A DNA stretch of 64,000 bases, from assembly GCA_000471045.1 (NCBI GenBank), contig KI301992.1:932568-996567 (forward strand), written 5' to 3'. Below are positions 33,749-43,097 of this stretch, piece by piece. This stretch comes from an actinobacterium LLX17. Lineage in GTDB: Bacteria; Actinomycetota; Actinomycetes; Propionibacteriales; Nocardioidaceae. The first letter of the stretch is position 1. Every line of letters starts with the position of its first letter. A program made the translations under genes and the position numbers. The notes under the pieces were generated by a model. That model worked only from the letters and a program-made list of their open reading frames with translations. It ran no database searches and was not told the origin of the DNA.

Positions 33749-35497
33749 ATGAGCAGCAGCGCAGGTCAGTTCGACTACGACGTCGTGGTGGTGGGATCCG
33801 GGTTCGGTGGCAGCGTCGCGGCGTTGCGCCTGACCGAGAAGGGCTACCGGGTCGGCGTCATGGAGGCCGGGCGCCGGTTCGCCGACGACGAGCTGCCCGA
33901 GACGTCGTGGCGGATGCGGCGCTACCTCTGGGCGCCCTGGGCCCGCTGCTTCGGCATCATGCGCATCACGCTGCTCAAGGACGTGCTGATCGCCAGCGGC
34001 ACCGGAGTCGGTGGCGGCTCCCTGGTCTACGCCAACACGCTGTACGAGCCGCTCGAGGGCTTCTACGCCGACCCCCACTGGTCGCACATCACCGACTGGC
34101 GCGACGAGCTGGCGCCGCACTACGCCCAGGCCAAGAAGATGCTCGGCGTCACCTCCTACCCCGGACGCACCACGGGCGACGACCTCGTGAAGGCGCTGGC
34201 AGCCGACTACGGGGTCGGTGACACCTACCACGTGACGGACGTGGGGGTCCTGTTCGGCGACGAGCCCGGCCAGGAGGTCGACGACCCCTTCTTCGGCGGC
34301 GCCGGACCGGCCCGCCGCACCTGCAACGACTGCGGTGCCTGCATGACCGGCTGTCGCCACAACGCCAAGAACACGCTGGTCAAGAACTACCTGTACCTGG
34401 CCGAGCAGGCGGGTGCGGACGTGCACGCCCTCACCACCGTCCACGACGTGAAGCCGCTGGCCGGCGGCGGCTACGAGGTGCGCACCCGCCGCACCGGCAG
34501 CCCGTGGAAGCGCCGCCGGTTCACCGCCGAGCAGGTCGTCTTCGCGGGCAACGCCCTCAGCACGCAGGACCTGCTGCACCGGCTGCGGCTGAAGTCGCTC
34601 CCGGGCCTCTCATCGCGCATCGGCGAGCTGAGCCGCACCAACTCCGAGGCCGTGCTCACCGCCCGGGCGACCGACAAGGACGCTGACTACACGACGGGCG
34701 TGGCGATCACGTCGTCGTTCCACCCCGACGAGGTCACCCACGTCGAGACCGTGCGCTACGGCCGCGGGTCGAGTGCGCTGAGCCTGATGAACATGGCGCT
34801 GCCGGACCGTCCCGGCCCGGGCGGTCGCGTCCGCGCCGTGCTGCGCGGCTACCGCCAGGTCGGCCTGCGCGGAGCGCTGCGACTGCACTCGCCGCGTCGT
34901 TGGGCCGAGCAGTCCATCGTCGTGCTCGTGATGCAGTCGCTCGACAACTCCATCACCACGCGGCTCAAGCGGGGCCCCTTCGGTCGGCGCATGACGAGCG
35001 GGCAGGGCGTCGGCGAACCCAACCCGGCCTACATCCCCGTGGCCGACCGGGTGGCCAAGGACCTCTCGGCGGCGATCGGCGGTCACCCCGGCAGCTCGGT
35101 GGGTGAGCTCGTGGGCGTGCCGATGACCGCGCACTTCATCGGTGGGTGCGTCATCGGTGAGACGGCCGAGCAGGGCGTCATCGATCCGTACCAGCGGGTG
35201 CACGGCTACGAGGGTCTGCACATCGCCGACGGGTCGGCCATCTCGGCCAACCTGGGCGTCAACCCGTCCTTGACGATCACCGCCCAGGCCGAGCGGGCCA
35301 TGGCGCTGTGGCCCAACCGCGGCGAGGCCGATCCACGACCCGCGCTGGGTGAGGCCTACCGTCGGGTCGATCCGGTCGCGCCACGTTCCCCGGCCGTGCC
35401 GGCCCACGCGCCCGCAGCGTTGCTGCTGCCGATGCCGGTCGTGCGTCCGCGGGAGCATCCCGTCGAGTCCGGGCTCGTCGGTACCGTCGAAGCGTGA
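33749..35497 (+). CDS. GMC oxidoreductase, ChoD (cholesterol oxidase)-like
   Basis: 582 residues. N-terminal FAD-binding GSGFGGSVAA, a GTGVGGGSLVYAN substrate-domain motif, a Cys-rich segment CNDCGACMTGCRHNAKNT like that of mycobacterial ChoD, and the C-terminal GCVIG and SLTITAQAERAM segments of GMC enzymes. A 3-hydroxysteroid or other alcohol is the probable substrate. In-frame GTG at 33740 exists, but the promoter position fits the ATG at 33749. Its stop overlaps the GNAT start. Confidence 0.85.
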   Translation: MSSSAGQFDYDVVVVGSGFGGSVAALRLTEKGYRVGVMEAGRRFADDELPETSWRMRRYLWAPWARCFGIMRITLLKDVLIASGTGVGGGSLVYANTLYEPLEGFYADPHWSHITDWRDELAPHYAQAKKMLGVTSYPGRTTGDDLVKALAADYGVGDTYHVTDVGVLFGDEPGQEVDDPFFGGAGPARRTCNDCGACMTGCRHNAKNTLVKNYLYLAEQAGADVHALTTVHDVKPLAGGGYEVRTRRTGSPWKRRRFTAEQVVFAGNALSTQDLLHRLRLKSLPGLSSRIGELSRTNSEAVLTARATDKDADYTTGVAITSSFHPDEVTHVETVRYGRGSSALSLMNMALPDRPGPGGRVRAVLRGYRQVGLRGALRLHSPRRWAEQSIVVLVMQSLDNSITTRLKRGPFGRRMTSGQGVGEPNPAYIPVADRVAKDLSAAIGGHPGSSVGELVGVPMTAHFIGGCVIGETAEQGVIDPYQRVHGYEGLHIADGSAISANLGVNPSLTITAQAERAMALWPNRGEADPRPALGEAYRRVDPVAPRSPAVPAHAPAALLLPMPVVRPREHPVESGLVGTVEA

Positions 35498-36006
35498 TCC
35501 TGCGCGACGCGAGCGAGTCCGACTGGCCGGCGATCCTGCCGATCCTGCGAGCGGCCGCGTCGACGGGCGAGACCTACGACTGGCCCGCCGACATCACCGA
35601 CGACGAGCTGCACGATCTCTGGCTGGGCCGACCGGGCTGGGTCACCGTGGTGGCCTGCGACCACGACGGTTCCGCTTCTGACGGCACGGTGCTGGGTGTC
35701 GCCGACTTCGGGCCCAACCGCATCGGGCGCGGCGCTCACGTGGCCAACGCGAGCTTCGTCGTCGCGGAGCACGCCACCGGCCGTGGCGTCGGACGGGCCC
35801 TGGGCGAGCACGTCGTCGCGGCCGCGACGGCCGCCGGCTTCCGGGGCATGCAGTTCAACGCGGTCGTCGAGACCAACACCCGCGCCGTCGCGCTCTGGGA
35901 GTCGCTCGGCTTCACGATCGTCGGCACCGTGCCCCGGGCCTTCGACCATGCGGTGCACGGCCTCGTCGGGCTGCACGTCATGCACCGGTCGTTGACCGGC
36001 GGCTGA
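35494..36006 (+). CDS. GNAT-family N-acetyltransferase
   Basis: 170 residues. The acetyl-CoA-binding motif RGVGRALGEHV near residue 99 and the C-terminal ALWESLGFTIVGTVP are typical of GNAT enzymes. The GTG start overlaps the GMC oxidoreductase stop (GTGA), so translation is coupled. Acceptor unknown; similar to phosphinothricin/YhhY-like acetyltransferases in overall shape. Confidence 0.87.
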   Translation: MILRDASESDWPAILPILRAAASTGETYDWPADITDDELHDLWLGRPGWVTVVACDHDGSASDGTVLGVADFGPNRIGRGAHVANASFVVAEHATGRGVGRALGEHVVAAATAAGFRGMQFNAVVETNTRAVALWESLGFTIVGTVPRAFDHAVHGLVGLHVMHRSLTGG

Positions 36007-36072
36007 CCGTTAGAGTCGGATCAAGAGCGCTGCCCAGCCGTGGGGGCGGCCCAGATCCGCAGGGGTGCCCGC

Positions 36073-38052
36073 ATGTCCGAGTCCGTGACCGTGAACGTCG
36101 CCGGCGAGACCCGCGTGGTCGACCCCGGCACGAAGGCCTGGCAGCTGTTCGCCGACGACCCCGACGTCATCGCCGCCCGCATCGACGGTGAGCTGCGCGA
36201 CCTCGCTCGCGAGCTGGTCGGCGGCGAGTCCGTCGAGCCGGTCTCGATGCACAGCCCGGACGGGCTGGACGTCCTGCGCCACTCCACCGCGCACGTCATG
36301 GCCCAGGCCGTGCAGGACCTCTTCCCGGACGCCAAGCTCGGCATCGGCCCGCCGATCACCGACGGCTTCTACTACGACTTCGACGTCGAGGTGCCGTTCA
36401 CGCCCGAGGACCTCGAGAAGATCGAGACCCGGATGCGCAAGATCGTCAAGGAGGGGCAGCGCTTCTCCCGCCGCGACATCAGCGACGACGAGGCGCACGC
36501 CGAGCTGGCCGACGAGCCGTACAAGCTCGAGCTGATCGGGCTCAAGTCGAATGCTGGTGACGCTGCCGAGGGCGCCAGCGTCGAGGTCGGCGCTGGTGGC
36601 CTGAGCATCTACGACAACCTCAAGCGCGACGGCTCGCTGGCCTGGAAGGACCTGTGCCGCGGACCGCACCTGCCCACCACCAAGCGCATCCCGGCCTTCA
36701 AGCTGATGCGGTCGGCGGCCGCCTACTGGCGCGGTGACGAGAAGAACAAGCAGCTGCAGCGCATCTACGGCACCGCGTGGCCGACCAAGGAGGCGCTGGA
36801 CGACCACTTGCACCGCATCGAGGAGGCGCAGCGCCGCGACCACCGTCGCCTCGGCACCGAGCTCGACCTCTACAGCTTCCCCGACGAGATCGGGTCGGGT
36901 CTGCCGGTCTTCCACCCCCGCGGTGGCGTCATCAAGCGGGAGATGGAGGACTACGTCCGCCGCCGGCACATCGAGGAGGGCTTCGAGTACGTCGGCACCC
37001 CGCACATCGCGCGCGAGGAGCTGTTCTACACGTCGGGGCACCTGCCGTACTACGGCGACGGCATGTTCCCGGCGCTCGACGTCGACGGGCAGGACTACCG
37101 CCTGAAGGCGATGAACTGCCCGATGCACAACCTGATCTTCCGCTCCCGTCAGCGTTCGTATCGCGAGCTGCCGCTGCGGCTGTTCGAGTTCGGGCACGTC
37201 TACCGCAACGAGAAGTCCGGCGTCATCCACGGGCTCACCCGCGTGCGGGGCTTCGCGCAGGACGACTCGCACTCCTACGTGACGCCCGAGCAGGCCCCGG
37301 ACGAGATCCGCCACCTGCTGAACTTCGTGCTGAGCCTGCTGCGCGACTTCGGGATGGACGACTTCTACCTCGAGCTCTCGACCCGCGACGACTCCAAGCC
37401 CGACAAGTTCATCGGGTCCGACGAGGACTGGGCCACGGCCACCAAGGTGCTCGAGGACGTGTGCCTCGAGACCGGCCTCGAGCTCGTGCCCGACCCGGGT
37501 GGCGCGGCGTACTACGGGCCCAAGGTCTCGGTGCAGGCGCGCGACGCGATCGGCCGCACGTGGCAGATGTCGACGATCCAGTACGACTTCAACATGCCGT
37601 CGGCGGCTCGCTTCGACCTCGAGTACGTGGCGGCCGACGGCTCGCGGCAGAAGCCGGTGATGATCCACTCGGCCAAGTTCGGCTCGATCGAGCGGTTCAT
37701 GGGCGTGCTGGTCGAGCACTACGCAGGCGCCTTCCCTCCGTGGCTCGCGCCCGTGCAGGCCGTCGGCATCCCCGTGGCCGAGCGGCACACCGAGCACCTC
37801 CACCAGGTGGCCGAGAAGCTCAAGGCGGCAGGCATCCGTGTAGAGGTCGACGAGTCCGACGAGCGGATGCAGAAGAAGATCCGCAACGCCCAGACGCAGA
37901 AGGTGCCCTTCATGCTGCTGGCCGGCGACGCCGACATCGAGGCCGGGGCCGTGTCGTTCCGCTACCGCAACGGCGAGCAGGACAACGCGGTGCCGATCGA
38001 CGAGGCCGTCGAGCGCATCGTCGAGGCCGTCCGCACCCGCGCCCAGGTCTGA
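36073..38052 (+). CDS. thrS: Threonyl-tRNA synthetase
   Basis: 659 residues, full length: TGS domain (1-60), SAD editing domain with zinc-site His70/His74 (HSTAH) and Cys195/His199 (CRGPH), class II core ([16 protein letters not shown] and the C-terminal motif 3) and an anticodon-binding domain. Charges tRNA(Thr) and clears Ser-tRNA(Thr). The start at 36073 is preferred to 36040 because it begins the TGS strand. TAGAGT at 36011 suggests a 5' leader of about 50 nt; no T-box-like structure is evident. Confidence 0.97.
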   Translation: MSESVTVNVAGETRVVDPGTKAWQLFADDPDVIAARIDGELRDLARELVGGESVEPVSMHSPDGLDVLRHSTAHVMAQAVQDLFPDAKLGIGPPITDGFYYDFDVEVPFTPEDLEKIETRMRKIVKEGQRFSRRDISDDEAHAELADEPYKLELIGLKSNAGDAAEGASVEVGAGGLSIYDNLKRDGSLAWKDLCRGPHLPTTKRIPAFKLMRSAAAYWRGDEKNKQLQRIYGTAWPTKEALDDHLHRIEEAQRRDHRRLGTELDLYSFPDEIGSGLPVFHPRGGVIKREMEDYVRRRHIEEGFEYVGTPHIAREELFYTSGHLPYYGDGMFPALDVDGQDYRLKAMNCPMHNLIFRSRQRSYRELPLRLFEFGHVYRNEKSGVIHGLTRVRGFAQDDSHSYVTPEQAPDEIRHLLNFVLSLLRDFGMDDFYLELSTRDDSKPDKFIGSDEDWATATKVLEDVCLETGLELVPDPGGAAYYGPKVSVQARDAIGRTWQMSTIQYDFNMPSAARFDLEYVAADGSRQKPVMIHSAKFGSIERFMGVLVEHYAGAFPPWLAPVQAVGIPVAERHTEHLHQVAEKLKAAGIRVEVDESDERMQKKIRNAQTQKVPFMLLAGDADIEAGAVSFRYRNGEQDNAVPIDEAVERIVEAVRTRAQV

Positions 38053-38062
38053 CCCCGCTTTT

Positions 38063-38154
38063 GGCGGTCAGCCAGCAACCTTTCCTCCCCGCCTCCGGCC
38101 TCGGGCGGTCAGCTGGCAACCTCATCGACGCGAATGAGGTTGCTGGCTGACCGC
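38063..38154. repeat. Palindromic repeat cluster, GCGGTCAGCCAGCAACCT family (left of DUF559 gene)
   Basis: A single arm at 38063-38081 is followed by a palindrome with 21-nt arms 38105-38125 and 38134-38154 (two mismatches). Its arms are the same family as those at 39161-39253 on the other side of the DUF559 pseudogene. Confidence 0.75.
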
Positions 38155-38177
38155 TCGACCGGGGGGCGGGCGAAGAG

Positions 38178-39075
38178 CTAGTGCCAGCGCGGTCCGAAGT
38201 CCGGGCGTGGGCCGGTGTAGCCATGCTCGACGAGTTCCGAGTGGACCGAGAGCACCAGAGCGCGGGGTCGAGCGTGCAGGTGGTGGGTGATCTGGAAGTA
38301 GTTGATGTCACGCCGGCGCATCCACGCGTATCGGCCGATGTCGCGGCGCACCTGCTCAGGATCGGTGAAGTGGTGAGCCCCCTCGTACTCCAGGGCCGTG
38401 CGCCACTCCTCGAGCCAGAGGTCCGTGGTCGGCGCGTCCGGCTCGTCGCCCAGCAGCACGTTCACGGCGGGCCGCGGCAGACCGGCGAACTCCAGGAAGA
38501 CCCGGCTGTGTGACTCCGGCAGCGACCTGGCTCCCGCGTCCAAGAAGCGCGAGACCCACAGTGCCTGGGGCGCTCCGGGGCGCCATCGGTCGCGTCGAGC
38601 GCTCACGCAGCTCGAGCATCGTCATGTGGCCGTGGTGCAACAACCAGTCGCCGACGCCGACGAGGTCGATCACCCGAGCGGTCGCGGCGTACCCGATGAA
38701 TGCTGCCGCCCCGCTGACGCCGATGTCGTCGCACGGTGGGAGCACCTCCGTGCGGTGCAGGAACACGCCGTCGAGGGTGAGGTGGTGGTCGCCGGCGATC
38801 GTCAGGTGTACGGGTCGCCGCGGTCCGGTGTCGAGCCCGAGCTGCTGGATGCGGGTGATGTGGCTGACACGAGCCCTCGACGGGACCGCCAGGCGGGCAG
38901 CGAGCACATCGTCCTCAGGAGACAGGTCGTGCACCGTCCAGACCCAGACCCCCGGATGCAATCGACGAAACTGTCGGCCCTGGAGCTGGTGGGACGTCAT
39001 GCCATGGGCGAGCGCCTCCTCGCGGGTGAAGGGGCGATGTCGCAGGAGGTCGGGGATGTGCGGAGGTCTAGGCAT
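38178..39075 (-). pseudogene. DUF559/AbiEi-like protein, frameshifted
   Basis: The 5' part (from ATG 39075, with GGAGG upstream) encodes an AbiEi-like N-domain with a winged-helix (TREEALAHGMTSHQLQ). It continues to about 38600, where the frame is lost. The 3' part (38606-38178) continues the same protein in another frame with the DUF559/Vsr-like nuclease core (ALEYEGAHHFTDPEQVRRDIGR). A net +1 or -2 shift near 38600 joins them into one 300-residue protein. Either a real decay of a toxin/restriction-like gene or a sequencing error. Flanked on both sides by the same palindrome family. Confidence 0.8.
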
Positions 39076-39160
39076 GCCTCCAGTCCAGTCGGCGACACGT
39101 TCCCGGCGCAGCCCCTTCGTCGGCGCTGTGGACGGACTTCGGGCCTGTGGATTCCGCCGG

Positions 39161-39253
39161 GGCGGTCAGTCAGCAACCTCATTCCGCTCGGTGAGGTTGC
39201 CAGTTGACCGCTCCCGGGTGGTGCGATGCGGGAAAGGTTGCCAGCTCACCGCC
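39161..39253. repeat. Palindromic repeat cluster, GCGGTCAGCCAGCAACCT family (right of DUF559 gene)
   Basis: Arms at 39162-39181 and 39191-39211 form one imperfect palindrome; a third arm lies at 39234-39253. Each is a variant of the sequence at 38063-38154. Confidence 0.75.
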
Positions 39254-39311
39254 CACGGGTGGGAGGGCGCGGCTGGCGAGGGACAGGGGTGCGGCCGACT
39301 AGGGTGTCGGC

Positions 39312-39845
39312 GTGACCGAGGGACCCGATCGTCTGCAGCGACTGTGGACGCCGTACCGGATGTCCTACGTGCGTGGCGGCGAGCCGGAGCCCGACGATCG
39401 GTGCCCGTTCTGCCGCATCGCCGACGGGGGCGCGCAGTCCGAGCTCGTCGTGCACCGCGGCGACACCGCCTTCGTGGTCCTGAACCTGTACCCGTACAAC
39501 CCCGGCCACCTGATGGTCGTGCCCAACCGGCACGTCGCCGACTACACCGACCTCACCGAGGCCGAGACGACCGAGGTCGCCGTGCTCACCCAGCAGGCGC
39601 TGCGCACGATCCGTGCCGTCAGCGCGCCGCAGGGCTTCAACGTCGGCCTGAACCTCGGGGGAGTGGCCGGTGGGTCGCTTTCGCAGCACCTGCACCAGCA
39701 CGTGGTGCCCCGCTGGTCCGGCGACGCCAACTTCATGACCGTGCTCGGGCAGACCAAGACGCTGCCGCAGCTGCTGGAGGACACGCGCGACCTGCTCGCC
39801 GACGCGTGGTCCACGGCCCTCCCGACCGAGTCCCAGGAGGACTGA
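39312..39845 (+). CDS. HIT-domain hydrolase (AP4A phosphorylase-like)
   Basis: 177 residues. CPFCRIADGG near the N-terminus (CxxC), and the histidine triad QHLHQHVVPRW near residue 126. It corresponds to the actinobacterial diadenosine-polyphosphate phosphorylase that precedes pgsA. Starts at GTG with TAGGGT (39300-39305) six bases upstream. Its stop overlaps the pgsA start (TGATG). Confidence 0.9.
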   Translation: MTEGPDRLQRLWTPYRMSYVRGGEPEPDDRCPFCRIADGGAQSELVVHRGDTAFVVLNLYPYNPGHLMVVPNRHVADYTDLTEAETTEVAVLTQQALRTIRAVSAPQGFNVGLNLGGVAGGSLSQHLHQHVVPRWSGDANFMTVLGQTKTLPQLLEDTRDLLADAWSTALPTESQED

Positions 39846-40483
39846 TGCTCGAACGCTTCCGCCAGTTCTGGACCAACGTCTGGGCGCCGCTCGCCAACCT
39901 GCTGCTCAAGATGGGCGTCACGCCCGACCAGGTGACGATCGTCGGCACCCTCGGTGTCTCGTTCGGCGCCCTGTTCTTCTTCCCCCGCGGCGAGCTGTTC
40001 TGGGGCGTCATCTTCATCACGGCGTTCGTCTTCAGCGACATCATGGACGGCTACATGGCCCGCGCGTCGGGCAAGTCGTCGAAGTGGGGCGCCTTCCTCG
40101 ACTCGACCCTCGACCGGGTGGGTGACGCGGCGATCTTTGTCGGGCTCGCCATCTACTACACGTCGGTGCACGCCGAGGCCGACCTCGGTTCGGTCAAGAC
40201 CTACTTCTACCTGAGCCTCGCCTGCCTGGTGCTGGGCTCGCTGACCTCTTACGCCCGCGCCCGTGCCGAGAGCCTCGGCATGCAGGCCAAGGGCGGCATC
40301 GCCGAACGCGCCGACCGGCTCGTCGCGATCCTCGTGATGACGGGGCTCAACGGCCTGTTCGGGGCGGACTTCCTCACGGAGATCACGTTGTGGGCGCTCG
40401 CGGCGGCCAGTCTCATCACGGTCTTCCAGCGGATGGCCATCGTGCGCAAGCAGGCGCTGGCCGACCCCGGCCTCGGCTCCTGA
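39845..40483 (+). CDS. pgsA: Phosphatidylinositol phosphate synthase (CDP-alcohol phosphatidyltransferase)
   Basis: 212 residues, six membrane helices. The CDP-alcohol phosphotransferase motif D-I-M-D-G-Y-M-A-R...G...D...D, starting near residue 66, holds the metal-binding and catalytic aspartates. In actinobacteria the enzyme at this locus joins inositol-1-phosphate to CDP-diacylglycerol, feeding phosphatidylinositol and its mannosides. Start overlaps the HIT stop. The acyltransferase and PimA mannosyltransferase genes that usually follow are absent here. Confidence 0.9.
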   Translation: MLERFRQFWTNVWAPLANLLLKMGVTPDQVTIVGTLGVSFGALFFFPRGELFWGVIFITAFVFSDIMDGYMARASGKSSKWGAFLDSTLDRVGDAAIFVGLAIYYTSVHAEADLGSVKTYFYLSLACLVLGSLTSYARARAESLGMQAKGGIAERADRLVAILVMTGLNGLFGADFLTEITLWALAAASLITVFQRMAIVRKQALADPGLGS

Positions 40484-40579
40484 CGCCCGCCGGAGGCCCG
40501 ACCGGTGAGACGCGTCGGGCCTGGTGGTGCTGAGGCGTAGACTTCCGGGGTCAGAACACCCCCGCGTCGAGGAAGTCCA

Positions 40580-41476
40580 GTGAGCAACGAGAACAGCACC
40601 GTCGGTACGTCCCGGGTCAAGCGCGGCATGGCCGAGATGCTCAAGGGCGGCGTCATCATGGACGTCGTCGACGCCACGCAGGCCAAGATCGCCGAGGACG
40701 CCGGAGCCGTCGCCGTCATGGCGCTCGAGCGCGTCCCCGCCGACATCCGCGCCCAGGGTGGCGTGGCCCGTGCCAGCGATCCCGACCTGATCGACGGCAT
40801 CATCGAGGCCGTCTCGATCCCCGTCATGGCCAAGGCCCGCATCGGTCACTTCGCCGAGGCGCAGATCCTGCAGAGCCTCGGCGTCGACTACATCGACGAG
40901 TCCGAGGTCCTCACGCCGGCCGACTACGCCAACCACATCGACAAGTGGGCCTTCAACGTCCCGTTCGTCTGCGGCGCCACCAACCTGGGCGAGGCGCTGC
41001 GTCGGCTCACCGAGGGCGCGGCGTTCATCCGCTCCAAGGGCGAGGCCGGCACCGGCGACGTCTCGAACGCCGTCACCCACATCCGCAAGATCACCGGTGA
41101 GATCCGCCGCCTCCAGGGCCTGCGCGACGACGAGCTGTATGTCGCGGCCAAGGAGCTGCAGGCGCCCATCGAGCTGGTCAAGGAGGTCGCCGAGCTCGGC
41201 AAGCTCCCCGTGACGCTGTTCACCGCTGGCGGCATCGCCACGCCCGCCGACGCCGCGCTGGTCATGCAGCTCGGCTCCGAGGGTGTCTTCGTGGGCTCGG
41301 GCATCTTCAAGTCCGGCAACCCCGCGGAGCGCGCCGAGGCGATCGTCAAGGCCACCACGTTCTACGACGATCCCGATGTCGTCGCCAAGGTCTCGCGCGG
41401 CCTGGGCGACGCGATGGTCGGCATCAACGTCGACGACATCCCCGAGCCGCACCGCCTCGCCGAGCGCGGTTGGTGA
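40580..41476 (+). CDS. pdxS: Pyridoxal 5'-phosphate synthase subunit PdxS
   Basis: 298 residues. [17 protein letters not shown] (with the catalytic Lys) and [10 protein letters not shown] (second Lys) are diagnostic, as is [16 protein letters not shown] near the phosphate site. Makes PLP from ribose-5-phosphate, glyceraldehyde-3-phosphate and ammonia. GAGGAAG precedes the GTG start. A strong terminator follows the gene; the partner glutaminase gene pdxT lies 4.5 kb downstream, on the other side of the SipW island. Confidence 0.97.
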   Translation: MSNENSTVGTSRVKRGMAEMLKGGVIMDVVDATQAKIAEDAGAVAVMALERVPADIRAQGGVARASDPDLIDGIIEAVSIPVMAKARIGHFAEAQILQSLGVDYIDESEVLTPADYANHIDKWAFNVPFVCGATNLGEALRRLTEGAAFIRSKGEAGTGDVSNAVTHIRKITGEIRRLQGLRDDELYVAAKELQAPIELVKEVAELGKLPVTLFTAGGIATPADAALVMQLGSEGVFVGSGIFKSGNPAERAEAIVKATTFYDDPDVVAKVSRGLGDAMVGINVDDIPEPHRLAERGW

Positions 41477-41508
41477 GCGGGGCGACGCTCGTCGCCCCTG
41501 CACCACAT

Positions 41509-41545
41509 CGAACGGCCCGTCTCCTCATCGGAGACGGGCCGTTCG
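41509..41545 (+). terminator. Intrinsic terminator after pdxS
   Basis: Perfect 16-bp stem (41509-41524 with 41530-41545) and 5-nt loop, ending pdxS transcription and isolating the island that follows. Confidence 0.88.
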
Positions 41546-41903
41546 TCGTGCGTGCCCCATTGGTCCACGGCATCTCGACCTGTCCAACTGCCGGAAGCGG
41601 CCTGTGCGTGGCGCCACCCCTAGATGGTCAGCACGGGCCAGCGCCATAGTTCATTCGGATGGTCTTGGTCACACATCTGCGATGTTACTGCTGAGTGACC
41701 CCCGCTGGACCCTTCAATGGTGGCAGCGGTCGTCGTCCGATGGCCGTCGGCGGCCGTGGTACGAGCGCTTGGGAGAGCGAGTGCCACAGGTCACAGCGAA
41801 ATTGGGGCATTTGTTCCCTCACTCGCGTCATGAACCGCGACCGCCGCCGTTTCATTGGTGTCACGCCGTTGGCGTGGCCGTCCTCACCACCTGGGAGAAA
41901 CTC
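41546..41903. other. Long non-coding region upstream of the SipW island
   Basis: 358 bp without a convincing gene. It is more A/T-rich than its surroundings in patches (for example 41640-41690 and 41800-41860) and should contain the promoter and 5' leader of the first island gene, whose ribosome site GGGAGAA lies at 41894-41900. A GTG-initiated 70-codon frame (41695-41907) overlaps the ATG but is probably not translated. Confidence 0.6.
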
Positions 41904-42437
41904 ATGAAGAAGTCCACCAAGGGCCTTGTCGCGGCGGGCGCTGCGGCGACCCTCCTGCTCGGCGGCGCCGGCACCCTCGCCTACTGGAACGCCACCGACG
42001 GCATCGACGGCGGCTCGATCGACTCCGGCAGCCTGGCGCTTCTGAACGAGGCGGGCACCTGGGAGCTCAACGGCGTGTCCGTCCTCGACCCGACCACCGT
42101 GGTGCTGGTTCCGGGCGATGAGCTCGAGTTCGTGGGCACCTACGAGATCGACGCGACGGGCGACAACCTGGAGGCCACGGTCAGCGTCACGGGCGGCGCC
42201 GAGTCGGGCACCTTGGCCGACGACGTGACCACCACCACCGCGTTCACCCTCGCGGGCACCGCGCTCACGGGCACCGACACGATCGACGAGACCAACGATG
42301 GCGAGACGCTCGGCGTGACCATCTCGATCGACTTCCCGTTCGGCACGACGGCCGACAACCTTTCTCAGTCGAGCACCCTCGACCTGAGCGCCATCAACGT
42401 CGTCCTGACGCAGACCGACGCCAGCCCGGTCGTCTGA
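41904..42437 (+). CDS. Alternate-signal (SipW-cognate) secreted protein
   Basis: 177 residues. Begins with a Lys-rich n-region, a hydrophobic core and GAGTLAYWN, the alternate cleavage-site form found on substrates of SipW-type peptidases (TasA/camelysin-like and the actinobacterial RER_14450-type family). After cleavage near residue 26, the mature part is acidic, Thr/Gly-rich and predicted beta-sandwich with no Cys. It is likely an exported surface or fibre protein. GGGAGAA selects the start. A hairpin follows before the peptidase gene. Confidence 0.85.
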   Translation: MKKSTKGLVAAGAAATLLLGGAGTLAYWNATDGIDGGSIDSGSLALLNEAGTWELNGVSVLDPTTVVLVPGDELEFVGTYEIDATGDNLEATVSVTGGAESGTLADDVTTTTAFTLAGTALTGTDTIDETNDGETLGVTISIDFPFGTTADNLSQSSTLDLSAINVVLTQTDASPVV

Positions 42438-42455
42438 TCCCAGTCCGGTGAGGAC

Positions 42456-42492
42456 GTCATCGGTCCCCACGCTCGCCGCGGGGACCGATGAC
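42456..42492 (+). promoter_or_regulatory. Hairpin between the first substrate gene and its peptidase
   Basis: Perfect 13-bp arms (42456-42468 and 42480-42492) with an 11-nt loop and no T-tract. Could be a partial terminator or 3'-end stabiliser that raises output of the secreted protein relative to the downstream peptidase. Confidence 0.6.
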
Positions 42493-42506
42493 ATCACCGC
42501 ACGACC

Positions 42507-43097
42507 ATGACCTCGACTCCGTCCGAGACCCAGCCCCGCAAGGGCAGTCCGCTCCGCTTCGCGTGGCGCGTGATGGTCTGGACGCTGCTGCTGGCCCTGG
42601 TGCTGGTGCTGGTCGCCGCGGTCCTGCTGCCCCGAGCAGCGGGCGCGACGCCCTACACCGTGCTCACGGGATCGATGCAGCCGGACTATCCGCCCGGAAC
42701 GCTCGTGGTGGTCAAGCCGGTCGAGATCGACGACATCGCCATCGGCGACGTCATCACCTACCAGCTCGAGTCAGGGGAGGCGACCGTGGTCACACACCGC
42801 GTCATCTCCGTGGGCACGAGCCTGGGCGGGTCGGGTGAACGCACTCTTCGCACCCAGGGAGACGCGAACACGGCGGCCGACCAGCAGCCAGTCCAAGAGG
42901 TCCAGGTCAAGGGCCGCCTCTGGTACGCGGTGCCCTACCTGGGTCACGTCAACACCTGGATCTCCAGCTCCACGCGGCAGGTCGTCACGCTCGGTGTCGC
43001 GGCCGCGCTGGTGGCCTACGCAGCATTCATGTTCGGGTCGACGCTCGTCGATCGACGCACCAGTCGAGACCGGAAGGGAGGCGCGCACACCGCATGA
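42507..43097 (+). CDS. SipW-type (ER/archaeal-type) signal peptidase I
   Basis: 196 residues with an N-terminal (about 22-42) and a C-terminal (about 160-182) membrane helix. The catalytic Ser56 (TGSMQP), His97 (VTHRVI) and Asp119 (QGDAN) are those of ER/archaeal-type peptidases, which lack the Lys of ordinary SPase I. It should cleave alternate signal sequences such as those encoded on both sides. Second gene of the island; its stop overlaps the next start (ATGA). Confidence 0.9.
   Translation: MTSTPSETQPRKGSPLRFAWRVMVWTLLLALVLVLVAAVLLPRAAGATPYTVLTGSMQPDYPPGTLVVVKPVEIDDIAIGDVITYQLESGEATVVTHRVISVGTSLGGSGERTLRTQGDANTAADQQPVQEVQVKGRLWYAVPYLGHVNTWISSSTRQVVTLGVAAALVAYAAFMFGSTLVDRRTSRDRKGGAHTA

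Noticed and set aside
36007-36072. T-box leader before thrS
   Set aside because: The space is only about 65 nt and lacks a T-box core sequence or specifier stem.
38063-39253. Insertion sequence ends
   Set aside because: No transposase, no terminal inverted repeats in proper orientation and no target duplication visible; recorded instead as palindrome repeats.
41695-41907. 70-codon GTG frame ending over the first island ATG
   Set aside because: Arg/Ser/Pro-rich without a ribosome site; the overlap with ATGA looks coincidental, although a leader function cannot be excluded.
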